DNA of 64,000 nt. Origin: Microbulbifer sp. YPW1. GTDB lineage: Bacteria; Pseudomonadota; Gammaproteobacteria; Pseudomonadales; Cellvibrionaceae. Numbering within the stretch: position 1 is the first letter of the stretch; every line of letters starts with the position of its first letter. This document shows positions 45,861 through 55,273 of the stretch, in pieces. The notes beneath the pieces are model-generated. The model was not told the DNA's origin. It ran no database searches and saw nothing but the letters and a program-made list of their open reading frames with translations. The stretch spans positions 992,001-1,056,000 of the forward strand of contig NZ_CP055157.1 of the NCBI RefSeq assembly GCF_013367775.1. Reading direction: 5' to 3'. The translations under genes and the position numbers were made by a program.

Positions 45861-47366
45861 TCAGCTGATGTCGATCCAGGTGGACTTCAGCTCACAGTAT
45901 TTGTCCAGCGCGTGCAGGGACTTGTCACGGCCATTACCGGACTGCTTGAAGCCGCCGAAGGGCACGGTAATGTCGCCGCCGAAGTAGTTGTTGATCCACA
46001 CAGAACCGGCGCGGATGTCGCGGGCCATGCGGTGCGCACGACTGATGTCTTTGGTCCAGACACCGGAGGCGAGGCCGTAAATGGAATCGTTGGCGATCTT
46101 CAGCGCCTCTTCTTCGGTCTCGAACTCGATAATGGAGAGCACCGGGCCGAAGATTTCCTCGCGCGCGATGGTCATATCGCCATTCACACCCCTGAAGATG
46201 GTCGGCTCGTAGTAGTAACCGCCTTCCACAGCGTCTGCCGGCTTGCCGCCGCATACCAGCTGCGCGCCCTGCTCCAGGCCCTTGGCCACGTAGAACTCGA
46301 CCGTGTCGAACTGGCTCTGGTCGATCAGTGCGCCCATCACGCTGTTCGGGTCCTGCGGGTGGCCCGGCTTGAAGCGCTCGGAAGCTTTCTTCACCTTCTC
46401 GATGAAGGTATCGGCGATGCCCTTCTCGACCAGCAGACGGGTACCGGCGGTACAGGTTTCGCCCTGGTTGTAGAACACCGCCAGTGCCGCGGCTTCTGCT
46501 GCCTTGTCCAGGTCCGCATCGGAGAACACGATGTTCGGGCTCTTGCCACCCAGCTCGAGGAAGGTGCGCTTGAGGTTGGACTGGCCGGAGTACTCGGTGA
46601 GGGTCTTGCCCACTTCGGTAGAACCGGTGAAGGTCAGGCCGTCGATATCCATGTGCAGGCCCAGGGTTTTGCCCAGGGAGCTGCCGGGACCAGGCAGTAC
46701 GTTCAGCACGCCGTCGGGCACGCCAGCCTGCTTCGCCAGACCCGCCAGCTTGATGGCGGTCAGCGGGGTGTTGGAGGCGGGCTTCAGGATCACGCTGTTG
46801 CCGGTGGCCAGCGCCGGGCCCAGTTTCCACGCGGTGGTGGAGAGTGGGAAGTTCCACGGCACGATCGCCGCCACCACGCCCAGCGGCATACGGGTAATCA
46901 GGCCGATCTCGGTGGGGCCGGTGGGCGCAATCTCGTCGTAAATCTTGTCGATGGCCTCGGCGTTCCAGCGGATGGTGGTAACCGCACTGGGCACATCCAC
47001 GTTCATGGTGTCGCTGATGGGCTTGCCGGCGTCGAGACTTTCCAGCAACGCGATTTCAACCTTGTTCTCTTCGATCAGCTCGGCAAAGCGCACCAGGATC
47101 TTCTTGCGATCCATCGGCGGCATATGGGACCAGACGCCGGATTCGAAGGTGTCGCGGGCCACTTTGACCGCGCGCTCGGCATCTTCCGGTCCACAACTGG
47201 CGATCTGAGCCAGCTCCTTGCCGTCGGCGGGGTTGATGCTAGGGCGGGTCTGGCCGGAGAGCGCATCAACGTATTCGCCGTTGATGAAGGCGCGACCCTC
47301 GATTTGCAGGTCGGCGGCCAGCGCCTGCCATTCCTGCAGGGTTTGCGGAGTTTGTTGTTCTGCCAT
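45861..47366 (-). CDS. Aldehyde dehydrogenase, PuuC-like
   Basis: 501 residues. NAD(P)+-dependent oxidation of an aldehyde to an acid. Residues seen: Lys195 (SVILKPASN), Glu271 (FLELGGKSPN) and Cys305 (NQGETCTAGTR), the catalytic trio, plus FTGSTEVGKT. The protein lines up end to end with gamma-glutamyl-gamma-aminobutyraldehyde dehydrogenase (PuuC), including IRWNAEAIDKIYDE, and with related betaine-aldehyde type enzymes. The exact substrate is undecided. No putrescine gene cluster is present here. Strong terminator at its end. Confidence 0.88.
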   Translation of the reverse strand: MAEQQTPQTLQEWQALAADLQIEGRAFINGEYVDALSGQTRPSINPADGKELAQIASCGPEDAERAVKVARDTFESGVWSHMPPMDRKKILVRFAELIEENKVEIALLESLDAGKPISDTMNVDVPSAVTTIRWNAEAIDKIYDEIAPTGPTEIGLITRMPLGVVAAIVPWNFPLSTTAWKLGPALATGNSVILKPASNTPLTAIKLAGLAKQAGVPDGVLNVLPGPGSSLGKTLGLHMDIDGLTFTGSTEVGKTLTEYSGQSNLKRTFLELGGKSPNIVFSDADLDKAAEAAALAVFYNQGETCTAGTRLLVEKGIADTFIEKVKKASERFKPGHPQDPNSVMGALIDQSQFDTVEFYVAKGLEQGAQLVCGGKPADAVEGGYYYEPTIFRGVNGDMTIAREEIFGPVLSIIEFETEEEALKIANDSIYGLASGVWTKDISRAHRMARDIRAGSVWINNYFGGDITVPFGGFKQSGNGRDKSLHALDKYCELKSTWIDIS

Positions 47367-47517
47367 GGCACACCTCTATTCTTGCTATAAGATTAAAAAC
47401 TGAAGGATTATTCAGTTTATACCTAAAATGTGATCACAAATCAAAGGAAAGCAGAGGGTAACAGTGTAGCCTGCGACTGTGTAGGTTTTTCGACGGAGCT
47501 TCAGAGGCATGACGCGC

Positions 47518-47543
47518 CTGCGGGCGGGCATCCCGCAGGGCGT
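47518..47543. other. Hairpin between the asparaginase and aldehyde dehydrogenase genes
   Basis: CCTGCGGG / CCCGCAGG, an eight-base stem with a GC-rich loop. No T-run follows on either strand, so it is not a typical terminator. Confidence 0.45.
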
Positions 47544-47567
47544 GTGCTGGCGCGGGTCAAGCGGCGG

Positions 47568-48092
47568 TCAAATGGCCTCAAAGGTGCCGGTTTCGAGGTT
47601 TTTGCGGGCGCCGGGAATCGGGAACACCCGGTTGTGGAAAGCAATATAGAAGCCGGGCTCGACCAGGCGCGCGGTGAGCAGCGCTTCGGTAACGTTCTGG
47701 CGGGCATCGGAGTCGATAAAGCCCATGGGTTTCATCGCGCCAGTAAACACCACCGGCACCTTGGGCGTTCCCATCTTGCCGTAGCAGTAATCGGCAGTGA
47801 CAGACATGGTATCGGTGCCATGCAGTACCACTATGGGGTCGCCTTTCTCTGCGGTACCGGCGATGGCGGCACAGATCTGGTCGCGGTCACTGTCGTCCAT
47901 CTCCAGGGAATCCTTGTTGAGGACGCTGTCCAGCTCGAGATGGGTATAGGGCAGGCGCAGGCTGGAGATCAGACCGTCGCGAATTATCGAGGCACGATTT
48001 TTCAGGGTGCCCTCGGCTTCGCAGTAGCTCTTTTCGATGGTGCCACCGGTAGTGAGGATGCGGATTGTGGTCTTTTGGTTGAGATCTGTCAT
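47568..48092 (-). CDS. Asparaginase N-terminal-domain protein
   Basis: 174 residues, covering only the N-terminal domain of the type-I/II asparaginase fold. RILTTGGTIEKSY holds the first catalytic Thr, VVLHGTDTMSVTA the second Thr-Asp pair. The C-terminal domain that completes the active site in full-length enzymes is absent, but the short form is a recurring family, so it is probably not a truncation. Its substrate could be asparagine or a related amide. Possibly co-transcribed with the FAA hydrolase gene upstream (90 bases). Confidence 0.85.
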   Translation of the reverse strand: MTDLNQKTTIRILTTGGTIEKSYCEAEGTLKNRASIIRDGLISSLRLPYTHLELDSVLNKDSLEMDDSDRDQICAAIAGTAEKGDPIVVLHGTDTMSVTADYCYGKMGTPKVPVVFTGAMKPMGFIDSDARQNVTEALLTARLVEPGFYIAFHNRVFPIPGARKNLETGTFEAI

Positions 48093-48182
48093 CGCTTTTC
48101 CCGCTGATTGAGTACAGAAACGCGCATCTTAGTGGGGGTTTTAAAATGGAACAATCTTAGCTTGCCGTTATTCATACCGCTA

Positions 48183-48845
48183 TCAAAACACCAGGGTCTC
48201 CACCCGCAGCCAGTCTTCCTCCAGCCCCATCGCCACTTTATCCCCGACGTGCAGCTCTCCCACGCCCGCGGGCGTGCCCGTCAGCACCACGTCCCCCGGA
48301 AGCAGGGTGAAGTGGCTGCTGATATAGGCCACCAGGTCCAGGATCGGGGTCAGCATATGGTTGGATTTTCCCCGCTGGCGGATCTCGTCGTTAAGCCACA
48401 GGGTATAGGTGAGATTGTCCCAATCCGGCAACCAGTCCAGCTTCACAAACGGGGACAGCGGGCAGGCGCCGTCGAATCCCTTGGCTTTTTCCCACGGCTG
48501 GCCCAGTTTCTTGAGGTCCGATTGCAGGTCCCGCAGGGTCAGGTCCAGCGCCAGGCCCAGGCCGGCGATGGCTGCGGGCACGTCTGCAGCGTTGGCCTCG
48601 GTCAAAGGCTGCCCGATCAACAGCGCCAGCTCCCCCTCGAAGTGACAGCTGCCGCGACCTCGCGGCAGGTGTACGGGTTCTTCCATGGGGACTGCCGCCG
48701 TGGCCGGCTTGATGAACAGCAGCGGCTCCTCGGGAATCGGGTTGTTCAGCTCCTCCGCATGGGCCGCGTAGTTGCGCCCGACGCACACAATCTTGCCTAA
48801 CGGCAGGTCGACAGGAGTTTTGCAGGTGTAAGTGTGTTTATACAT
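48183..48845 (-). CDS. Fumarylacetoacetate hydrolase family protein
   Basis: 220 residues from the ATG at 48845 (MYKHTYTCKTP). KIVCVGRNYAAHAEELNN, LLFIKPATA, CHFEGELALLIGQ (metal-binding Glu pair) and LLPGDVVLTGTPAGVG are family landmarks. The short size resembles YcgM-type enzymes, which act on acylpyruvates or oxaloacetate. Divergent from serA. Cytoplasmic, metal-dependent. Confidence 0.9.
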   Translation of the reverse strand: MYKHTYTCKTPVDLPLGKIVCVGRNYAAHAEELNNPIPEEPLLFIKPATAAVPMEEPVHLPRGRGSCHFEGELALLIGQPLTEANAADVPAAIAGLGLALDLTLRDLQSDLKKLGQPWEKAKGFDGACPLSPFVKLDWLPDWDNLTYTLWLNDEIRQRGKSNHMLTPILDLVAYISSHFTLLPGDVVLTGTPAGVGELHVGDKVAMGLEEDWLRVETLVF

Positions 48846-48999
48846 AACCAAATTCGATACCTAGGATGAACATTGCGTATAAAGCTTTATAAAGCCCTTG
48901 TGGTATGATGCCGCCCTCGCCGGACTCCCGGCGGCTTCCAACCAGTTATTGCTAACACGCCGCGATACCTCGCTGTCGCGCACGGCCAAGAGATCCGTT

Positions 49000-50247
49000 A
49001 TGGCTCCGCCCAGTACTTCCCCGAAAAAGTCTCTTCAAAAAGACAAAATCCGTATTTTGCTGCTGGAAGGCGTTCACCAGTCTGCGGTGGACCTGCTGTC
49101 ATCCCGCGGCTACACCAACGTCGAGTACATCAAGACGGCCCTGCCGGAAGATCAGCTGATCGAGAAGATTGCCGACGCACACTTTATCGGCATCCGCTCC
49201 CGCACCCAGCTTACCCGCAAGGTCCTGGAGAGCGCCAACAAGCTGATCGCGGTGGGCTGCTTCTGTATCGGCACCAACCAGGTAGACCTGGCCGCCGCTA
49301 CCGAACTGGGTATTGCGGTATTCAACGCGCCCTACTCCAATACCCGCAGCGTAGCCGAGTTGGTGATTGCCGAGGCAATCATGCTACTGCGCGGCATCCC
49401 GGAAAAGAACATGGTCTGCCACCGCGGCGGCTGGCAGAAGTCTGCGGTGGGCTCCTACGAGGCCCGCGGCAAGACCCTGGGCATCATCGGTTACGGCGCC
49501 ATCGGCTCGCAGACCTCGGTGCTGGCGGAAGGCATCGGCATGCGCGTGATCTTCTTTGATGTGGTCACCAAGCTGCCCCTGGGCAACGCTTCCCAGGTCA
49601 ACAGCCTTGATGAGCTGCTGGGCCAGGCCGATGTGGTCTCCCTGCACGTACCGGAACTGCCCTCCACCAAGTGGATGATCGGCGCCGAGCAGATCGCCAA
49701 GATGAAAAAGGGCGCGATCCTGCTGAACGCCTCCCGCGGCACCGTGGTGGAGATCGAGCCACTGGCGGAAGCGCTGAAAAGCGGCCATCTCGCCGGTACC
49801 GCCATCGACGTATTCCCGGTGGAGCCCCGCGGCAACGACGACGAGTTCCAGTCGCCCCTGCGCGGCCTGGACAACGCCCTGCTCACCCCGCATGTTGGCG
49901 GCTCCACGGTAGAAGCCCAGGAAAACATCGGCGTGGAGGTGTCCGACAAGCTCGCGCTCTACTCCGACAACGGTACCACCACCAGCTCGGTCAACTTCCC
50001 GGAAGTAGCGCTGCCCAGCCATGCCGGTGCGCACCGCCTGCTGCACATCCACAAGAACGTACCCGGCGTGCTCGGTGCGATCAACCAGGTGTTCTCGGAC
50101 AACGGTATCAACATCTCCGCCCAGTTCCTGCAGACCAACGAGACTGTGGGCTATGTGGTGATCGACGTGGATGCCGAGTACTCCGACCTGGCACTGGAAA
50201 AGCTGAAGAATATCCCCGGCACCCTGCGCTGCCGCGTACTCTTCTAA
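49000..50247 (+). CDS. serA: D-3-phosphoglycerate dehydrogenase
   Basis: Catalyses the first step of serine synthesis, 415 residues from the ATG at 49000 (the long frame from 48898 is not needed). The catalytic fold includes HFIGIRSRTQLT, CFCIGTNQVDLAAA, GIIGYGAIGSQ (NAD+ loop), NASRGTVVEIEPLAEAL and DNALLTPHVGGST. A C-terminal ACT domain (about 340-415, HKNVPGVLGAINQVFSDNGI) senses serine for feedback control. The order and length match E. coli SerA. Downstream terminator at 50303-50341. Confidence 0.96.
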   Translation: MAPPSTSPKKSLQKDKIRILLLEGVHQSAVDLLSSRGYTNVEYIKTALPEDQLIEKIADAHFIGIRSRTQLTRKVLESANKLIAVGCFCIGTNQVDLAAATELGIAVFNAPYSNTRSVAELVIAEAIMLLRGIPEKNMVCHRGGWQKSAVGSYEARGKTLGIIGYGAIGSQTSVLAEGIGMRVIFFDVVTKLPLGNASQVNSLDELLGQADVVSLHVPELPSTKWMIGAEQIAKMKKGAILLNASRGTVVEIEPLAEALKSGHLAGTAIDVFPVEPRGNDDEFQSPLRGLDNALLTPHVGGSTVEAQENIGVEVSDKLALYSDNGTTTSSVNFPEVALPSHAGAHRLLHIHKNVPGVLGAINQVFSDNGINISAQFLQTNETVGYVVIDVDAEYSDLALEKLKNIPGTLRCRVLF

Positions 50248-50302
50248 GCCATTTCCGGCGACCATTCCTGACAGGCCCGAAGCGGGTCTGTTAGACTTTG
50301 TG

Positions 50303-50341
50303 AAGCCCGCTGGTTGTGTAGCAATACACAGCAGCGGGCTT
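50303..50341 (+). terminator. Terminator of serA
   Basis: AAGCCCGCTG (50303-50312) / CAGCGGGCTT (50332-50341) with an inner GTGTA / TACAC stem and CTTGCTTTC after. A smaller hairpin with a wobble pair lies just upstream (about 50270-50291). Confidence 0.85.
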
Positions 50342-50410
50342 CTTGCTTTCTGTCTTCCCGAATCACTGTCACAGGCTGCCAGGGCCGCCCGTGAGCCAGG
50401 AATATTCCTC

Positions 50411-51325
50411 GTGCAAAACCAGAACACCGATTCCGCCGCCGCAGGATTGCTGGCGGGTTTGGGCGCCTACCTCATCTGGGGCATTGCGCCACTCTATTTC
50501 AAACTACTCGGCAACCTCTCAGCGCCGGAAATCCTCGCCCACCGCAGTATCTGGTCGCTGCTGCTGGCGCTGATCCTGCTCGCGGTACTGGGCAAGCTGC
50601 GCGGACTGAAAGCGGTATTGTCATCCCGCAAGGCCATGCTGGCACTGCTGGTTTCCACCGCACTGATCAGCACCAACTGGCTGATTTTTATCTGGGCCGT
50701 GGTCAATGATCACCTGCTGGACGCCAGCCTCGGTTACTACATCAATCCACTGATCAGTGTGTTGCTGGGGGTTCTGGTACTCGGGGAGAAGTTGCGCCCG
50801 CTACAGTGGATCGCGGTGGCGCTGGCGGCGCTGGGGATTGGCTACGAGCTTTGGCAGTTCGGCAGCCTGCCGCTGGTGGCACTGGGCGTTGCCCTGACCT
50901 TCGGCTTTTACGGGCTGGTCCGCAAACAGACAGCGGTGGACAGCCTGACTGGATTGACGGTGGAAACCCTGTTCCTGCTGCCACTGGCCGTGGGCTTCCT
51001 GTTCTGGAGCAGCAGCCCGACCAGCAATCTGCTGAACAACTCCTGGGAGCTGAACGGCCTGCTGCTGCTCGCCGGCCCGATTACCCTGACACCACTGCTG
51101 CTGTTCAATATCGCCGCGCGCAGGCTCAACCTGTCTACCCTGGGGTTCCTGCAATACTTGGGGCCGACCCTGATGTTTTTCCTCGCGGTGCTGCTCTATA
51201 ACGAGCCATTTGATAAAACCAAGCTGGTGACGTTTGTCTTTGTGTGGACGGCACTGGGCTTCTACTCGGCGGACGCGCTGGTACTGCGCCGCAAGCGCCG
51301 GCGCTTGAGAGACAAGGATATTTAG
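50411..51325 (+). CDS. rarD: RarD-type EamA transporter
   Basis: 304 residues. GTG at 50411 with CAGGAA upstream is the likely start; the frame to 50300 crosses the serA terminator. About ten membrane segments in two EamA halves. GLGAYLIWGIAPLYFKLLG and SEP-type EILAHRSIWSLLLAL are the RarD signature, with ISTNWLIFIWAVV and the conserved ASLGYYINPL. RarD is named from chloramphenicol sensitivity; the transported substrate is not settled. Single gene. Confidence 0.9.
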   Translation: MQNQNTDSAAAGLLAGLGAYLIWGIAPLYFKLLGNLSAPEILAHRSIWSLLLALILLAVLGKLRGLKAVLSSRKAMLALLVSTALISTNWLIFIWAVVNDHLLDASLGYYINPLISVLLGVLVLGEKLRPLQWIAVALAALGIGYELWQFGSLPLVALGVALTFGFYGLVRKQTAVDSLTGLTVETLFLLPLAVGFLFWSSSPTSNLLNNSWELNGLLLLAGPITLTPLLLFNIAARRLNLSTLGFLQYLGPTLMFFLAVLLYNEPFDKTKLVTFVFVWTALGFYSADALVLRRKRRRLRDKDI

Positions 51326-51332
51326 ATCAGCT

Positions 51333-51419
51333 GCTCAGGGCTTTTCATAACAACCGCTCAGGCTGCTCACAACAACCGCTCAGGGCTGTATTAACCATCG
51401 CTCAGGGCTGGTCCAGCCA
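51333..51419 (+). repeat. 22-23 bp tandem repeats at a convergent junction
   Basis: Units beginning GCTCAGG at 51333, 51356, 51378 and 51400. A typical unit is AACAACCGCTCAGGGCTG. The last unit carries the reverse-strand TGA stop of the hydrolase gene (51402-51404), so its end is repeated beyond the stop. Confidence 0.85.
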
Positions 51420-52382
51420 CTCGTCCAGCGCAGTGAGGATCTGCTGCCGGTAGGGCTGGGTTTCATTGATCATCTGGTGACGGGCACCGCGCACAATAAC
51501 CCGCTTGCTGTTGGGGAAGCGATCGCGAATAGCGCGCATGTTGTAGCGCCAGTCCACGGTATTATCGTCCGTGCCCTGCAGCACCAGAATCGGCTTGGGA
51601 TTGCGGCAGGTTTTGGGGAATACCTTGAGCCAGTCCACCATCGCCCCCAGCCAGCGGATCGACATGACCGGGGATTGCAGCGGGTCGCGGTGTGCCTGGC
51701 GGCGCGCGAATTCCGCGTCGTGGGTATTAATGTTGAACCCGCGGCTCGGGTGCGGCAGCAGATAGCGCCCCAGGTAGTACATCCACTTGCGCAGATGCCA
51801 ATTGGCGGGTCGCACCAGCGGCGCCAACAACATGACCTTGTCGAACGGCTGCCAGAGGGTGAACTGCAAATAGTTCAGCAGGGTGGCGCCACCGGTGCTC
51901 TGCCCCATGCCGTGCCAGGGCTCCGGCATTTTCCCCTGCGCACAGTGCAGCAGCGCTTCAAGAACTTCCCGGTACTGCAGAAAGGAATCAATCGCCACCG
52001 GCTCGCCACTGGAAAGTCCGTGGCCGGGAAAGTCCACGGAAACCACATTGAGATTGCGCTGCAGGCCAAAGCGAATGGCAGCACCGTAAATGCCAGTGTG
52101 GTCAAAATAACCGTGGCAGATAAACAGCGTGCCCCTGGGCTTGGCCACCTTCCAATACTGGGCAACCAACTCGAAACCGGCGGCCTCGAAGGTACCAATA
52201 CCGGTGCCGGAGGCTTCGTCGAAATTGAGGCGATAGTAGTTGCGGTAGGCAACCACCGATTCCGGGAGAGGCTGATCGCAGGCAAAACCCAGCGCTGGCA
52301 ATTCGTTGCGCAGCGCAGAGTAATCCGGCCGGCGGATCACCGGGCCGGGGTCGACAGCATTGAAGTCTTTCAGCAGATCCAT
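51402..52382 (-). CDS. Alpha/beta hydrolase (lysophospholipase-like)
   Basis: 326 residues. FICHGYFDHTGIYGAAIRFG precedes the oxyanion region; GMGQSTGGATLLNYLQF holds the nucleophile Ser (G-x-S-x-G). LVLQGTDDNTVDW supplies Asp and RGARHQMINE the His. FPGHGLSSG is conserved. No signal peptide, so cytoplasmic or membrane-peripheral. Substrate unknown, probably a lipid ester. Convergent with rarD through a tandem repeat. Confidence 0.88.
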   Translation of the reverse strand: MDLLKDFNAVDPGPVIRRPDYSALRNELPALGFACDQPLPESVVAYRNYYRLNFDEASGTGIGTFEAAGFELVAQYWKVAKPRGTLFICHGYFDHTGIYGAAIRFGLQRNLNVVSVDFPGHGLSSGEPVAIDSFLQYREVLEALLHCAQGKMPEPWHGMGQSTGGATLLNYLQFTLWQPFDKVMLLAPLVRPANWHLRKWMYYLGRYLLPHPSRGFNINTHDAEFARRQAHRDPLQSPVMSIRWLGAMVDWLKVFPKTCRNPKPILVLQGTDDNTVDWRYNMRAIRDRFPNSKRVIVRGARHQMINETQPYRQQILTALDEWLDQP

Positions 52383-52426
52383 GACTTAATGGTACTGCAC
52401 TTATTTGTTGAAATCAGGAAATAAAA

Positions 52427-52450
52427 AAGGGTGAATCGAAGTCCACCCTT
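52427..52450. terminator. Terminator of fba
   Basis: AAGGGTG (52427-52433) / CACCCTT (52444-52450), A-rich on the left and T-rich on the right, so it can act in both directions. It ends fba on the minus strand. Confidence 0.9.
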
Positions 52451-52476
52451 TTTTATTTACGAACACCGTACCGGGA

Positions 52477-53541
52477 TCAATTGATCTTGGGTACCAGTTC
52501 ACCTTTCTCGTAGCGCTCGGACATGGATTCCAGGCTGATCGGCTTGATCTTGCTGGCGTTGCCAGCGGTGTTGAAGGCTTCGTAGCGGGCCACACAGATG
52601 TCCTTCATGGCCTGGGTGGTCGCCTTGAGGAATTTGCGCGGGTCGAACTCGGACGGGTTCTCGGCCAGGAAGCGACGCACCGCACCGGTGGATGCCAGGC
52701 GCAGGTCCGTATCGATGTTGACCTTGCGCACACCATACTTGATGCCTTCGCAAATCTGCTCTACCGGCACACCGTAAGTTTCCGGAATCTCACCGCCAAA
52801 CTCGTTGATCACCTTCAGCCACTCCTGCGGCACTGAAGAAGAGCCGTGCATGACCAGGTGGGTATCCGGGATACGCGCGTGGATTTCCTTGATGCGGTCG
52901 ATGGCAAGGATGTCGCCCGTGGGCGGACGGGTGAACTTGTAGGCACCGTGGCTGGTACCACAGGCAATGGCCAACGCGTCCACCTGGGTTTTTTTGACGA
53001 AATCCGCAGCTTCTTCCGGATCGGTCAGCAGCTGGTCGTGGGACAGCTTGCCCTCTGCGCCAACACCGTCTTCTTCGCCAGCCATACCGGTTTCCAAGGA
53101 GCCCAGACAACCCAGCTCACCTTCTACGGAAACACCACAGGCGTGAGCCATTTCCACAGCGCGCTTGGTCACGTCCACGTTGTACTCGTAGGACGCCGGG
53201 GTCTTGCCGTCGTCCATCAGCGAGCCGTCCATCATTACTGAGCTGAAGCCCAGCTGGATAGAGCGCTGGCACACCGCGGGGCTGGTGCCGTGGTCCTGGT
53301 GCATCACCACCGGGATATGCGGAAACTCTTCCACAGCGGCCAGGATAAGGTGGCGCAGGAAGGGAGCACCGGCGTATTTGCGGGCACCGGCAGATGCCTG
53401 CACGATCACCGGGGAGTCGGTCTGGTCCGCGGCCTCCATGATCGCGCGCATCTGCTCCAGATTGTTGACGTTAAACGCCGGTACGCCGTAGCCAAACTCG
53501 GCGGCGTGGTCCAGCAGCTGACGCAAGCTGATTAAAGCCAT
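52477..53541 (-). CDS. fba: Fructose-bisphosphate aldolase, class II
   Basis: 354 residues from the ATG at 53541 with AAAGGG upstream; the longer frame to 53619 adds nothing conserved. Zn2+-dependent aldol cleavage of fructose 1,6-bisphosphate. Landmarks: [31 protein letters not shown] (Zn-binding His), [21 protein letters not shown] and [13 protein letters not shown]. The Calvin-type subgroup (FbaA/CbbA-like) fits length and motifs. Next to pgk, in the usual glycolytic cluster order. Confidence 0.95.
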   Translation of the reverse strand: MALISLRQLLDHAAEFGYGVPAFNVNNLEQMRAIMEAADQTDSPVIVQASAGARKYAGAPFLRHLILAAVEEFPHIPVVMHQDHGTSPAVCQRSIQLGFSSVMMDGSLMDDGKTPASYEYNVDVTKRAVEMAHACGVSVEGELGCLGSLETGMAGEEDGVGAEGKLSHDQLLTDPEEAADFVKKTQVDALAIACGTSHGAYKFTRPPTGDILAIDRIKEIHARIPDTHLVMHGSSSVPQEWLKVINEFGGEIPETYGVPVEQICEGIKYGVRKVNIDTDLRLASTGAVRRFLAENPSEFDPRKFLKATTQAMKDICVARYEAFNTAGNASKIKPISLESMSERYEKGELVPKIN

Positions 53542-53796
53542 GAAAAAACCCTTTCTCGTCGATATAAAGTTGGTATTTGGTACTGCTCTTGTGTGATTCC
53601 TGAGCCGTGGCCCGGTCACATCTCTTTTTGATATTCGGTACTTTCGTAACTAAACCGCTCGTATCTACTTCAGTCGTATCTACATCGGTAACTACACCGG
53701 CATGTACATCCAATGCCGGTACACGGGGCGTCCGGGAAAAGATTCAAAATCCGTACCCGGCGCCACCGCAATAACACTTACTCGCTCGCGCGGCCC

Positions 53797-54960
53797 TTAT
53801 TCGCCGGCACGACTTTCCAGCATAGCCACTGCCGGCAGCACTTTGCCTTCCACGTACTCGAGGAATGCACCACCCCCAGTAGAAATATAGGAGACCTTGT
53901 CAGCAATGCCGTATTTATCCACTGCTGCCAGGGTGTCACCACCGCCGGCGATGGAGAAGGCATCGCTGTCGGCAATCGCCTTCGACAGGCGCTCGGTGCC
54001 GCCGCCAAACTGGTCGAACTCGAACACACCGACCGGGCCGTTCCAGATAATGGTCTTGGCGCCCTTGAGGATTTCTGCCAGTACGGCGGAGGAATCCGGG
54101 CCGATATCGAAAATCATATCGTCGTCCGCCACCGTTTCTGCGGCTTTGGTTTCCGCCGCGGCGGATTCACTGAATTCCTTGCCGGTCACCACGTCGCTGG
54201 GCAGCGGGATATCGCACTTCTGCATCAGGCCCTTGGCAGTGTCGATCAGGTCGTGCTCGCACAGGGATTTGCCCACCGGCTTGCCGTCGGCTGCCAGAAA
54301 GGTGTTGGCGATGCCACCGCCGACAATCAGCTGATCGACCTTGTCTGAAAGGCTCTCGAGCACGGTCAGTTTGGTGGATACCTTGGAGCCGCCGACAATC
54401 GCCACCATCGGGCGCGCGGGGTTGGCCAGGGCTTTTTCCAGTGCGTCCAGCTCTGCCGCCAGCAGCGGGCCGGCACAGGCAATCGGGGCAAATTTGGCTA
54501 CACCGTGGGTGGAGGCCTGGGCGCGGTGCGCGGTGCCGAAAGCGTCCATCACGAAAATATCGCACAGGCTCGCGTACTGCTTGGCCAGCGTCTCATCGTC
54601 TTTCTTCTCGCCCTGGTTAAAGCGCACGTTTTCCAGCAACGCCACTTCACCGTCTGCAAGTTCCACGCCGTTCTGCCAGTCCTTGATCACCGGCACGTCC
54701 TTGCCCAGCAGCTTGCCCAGGTGTGCAGCGACCGGTGCGAGGGAGAATTCTTCTTCGTACTCGCCCTCGGTGGGGCGGCCCAGGTGGGACATCAGCAGGA
54801 CTTTGGCACCGGCTTCGGAGGCAGCCTTGATGGTGGGAAGTGCTGCGCGGATGCGCGCATCAGAGGTGACCGCACCGTCTTTCACCGGTACGTTCAGGTC
54901 TTCGCGAATCAGAACGCGCTTACCCGCCAGATCCTGATCCTTCATCAATTTAACCGCCAT
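53797..54960 (-). CDS. pgk: Phosphoglycerate kinase
   Basis: 387 residues from the ATG at 54960 ([20 protein letters not shown]). Makes ATP from 1,3-bisphosphoglycerate. [68 protein letters not shown], and at the end [14 protein letters not shown] and [10 protein letters not shown], are in the expected order. Two Rossmann-like lobes. Followed by fba after 255 bases, on the same strand. Confidence 0.96.
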   Translation of the reverse strand: MAVKLMKDQDLAGKRVLIREDLNVPVKDGAVTSDARIRAALPTIKAASEAGAKVLLMSHLGRPTEGEYEEEFSLAPVAAHLGKLLGKDVPVIKDWQNGVELADGEVALLENVRFNQGEKKDDETLAKQYASLCDIFVMDAFGTAHRAQASTHGVAKFAPIACAGPLLAAELDALEKALANPARPMVAIVGGSKVSTKLTVLESLSDKVDQLIVGGGIANTFLAADGKPVGKSLCEHDLIDTAKGLMQKCDIPLPSDVVTGKEFSESAAAETKAAETVADDDMIFDIGPDSSAVLAEILKGAKTIIWNGPVGVFEFDQFGGGTERLSKAIADSDAFSIAGGGDTLAAVDKYGIADKVSYISTGGGAFLEYVEGKVLPAVAMLESRAGE

Positions 54961-55273
54961 AGCCAATCCTCGTTTGCTGGTTGCTGAATACTTACTCACC
55001 CCGGCCCTCGGGCGGGGAAAGCGGGCGCGGATTATACGCTCTGACCACCGGTGTGGTCACCGCTGCGGCGGTAATTGCGGGCCGACGACGCTCGCCGCGG
55101 AGTATATCAACCGGTTTTGTAAATGAATTACCGCACAGAATGAATAACGACGTGACATCGCTGTCATTTTTACAAGAACGCAAAAAAAACCGGTCGTGCC
55201 CGTTGTCCGGTCAAATTTCGCTCTCTACCATTGCCTGCTCCCGCAGAAAAAGTCACCGCAGAAAGGAGTCCCC
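54961..55273. promoter_or_regulatory. Divergent intergenic region (pgk / hydrolase)
   Basis: No gene is seen. It contains a perfect palindrome, TGACCAC (55042-55048) CGGT GTGGTCA (55053-55059), about 85 bases upstream of pgk, in the right place for a regulator of pgk or the divergent hydrolase gene. Confidence 0.5.

Noticed and set aside
47568..48092. Truncated asparaginase pseudogene
   Set aside because: The short form is a recurring family and has both catalytic Thr motifs.
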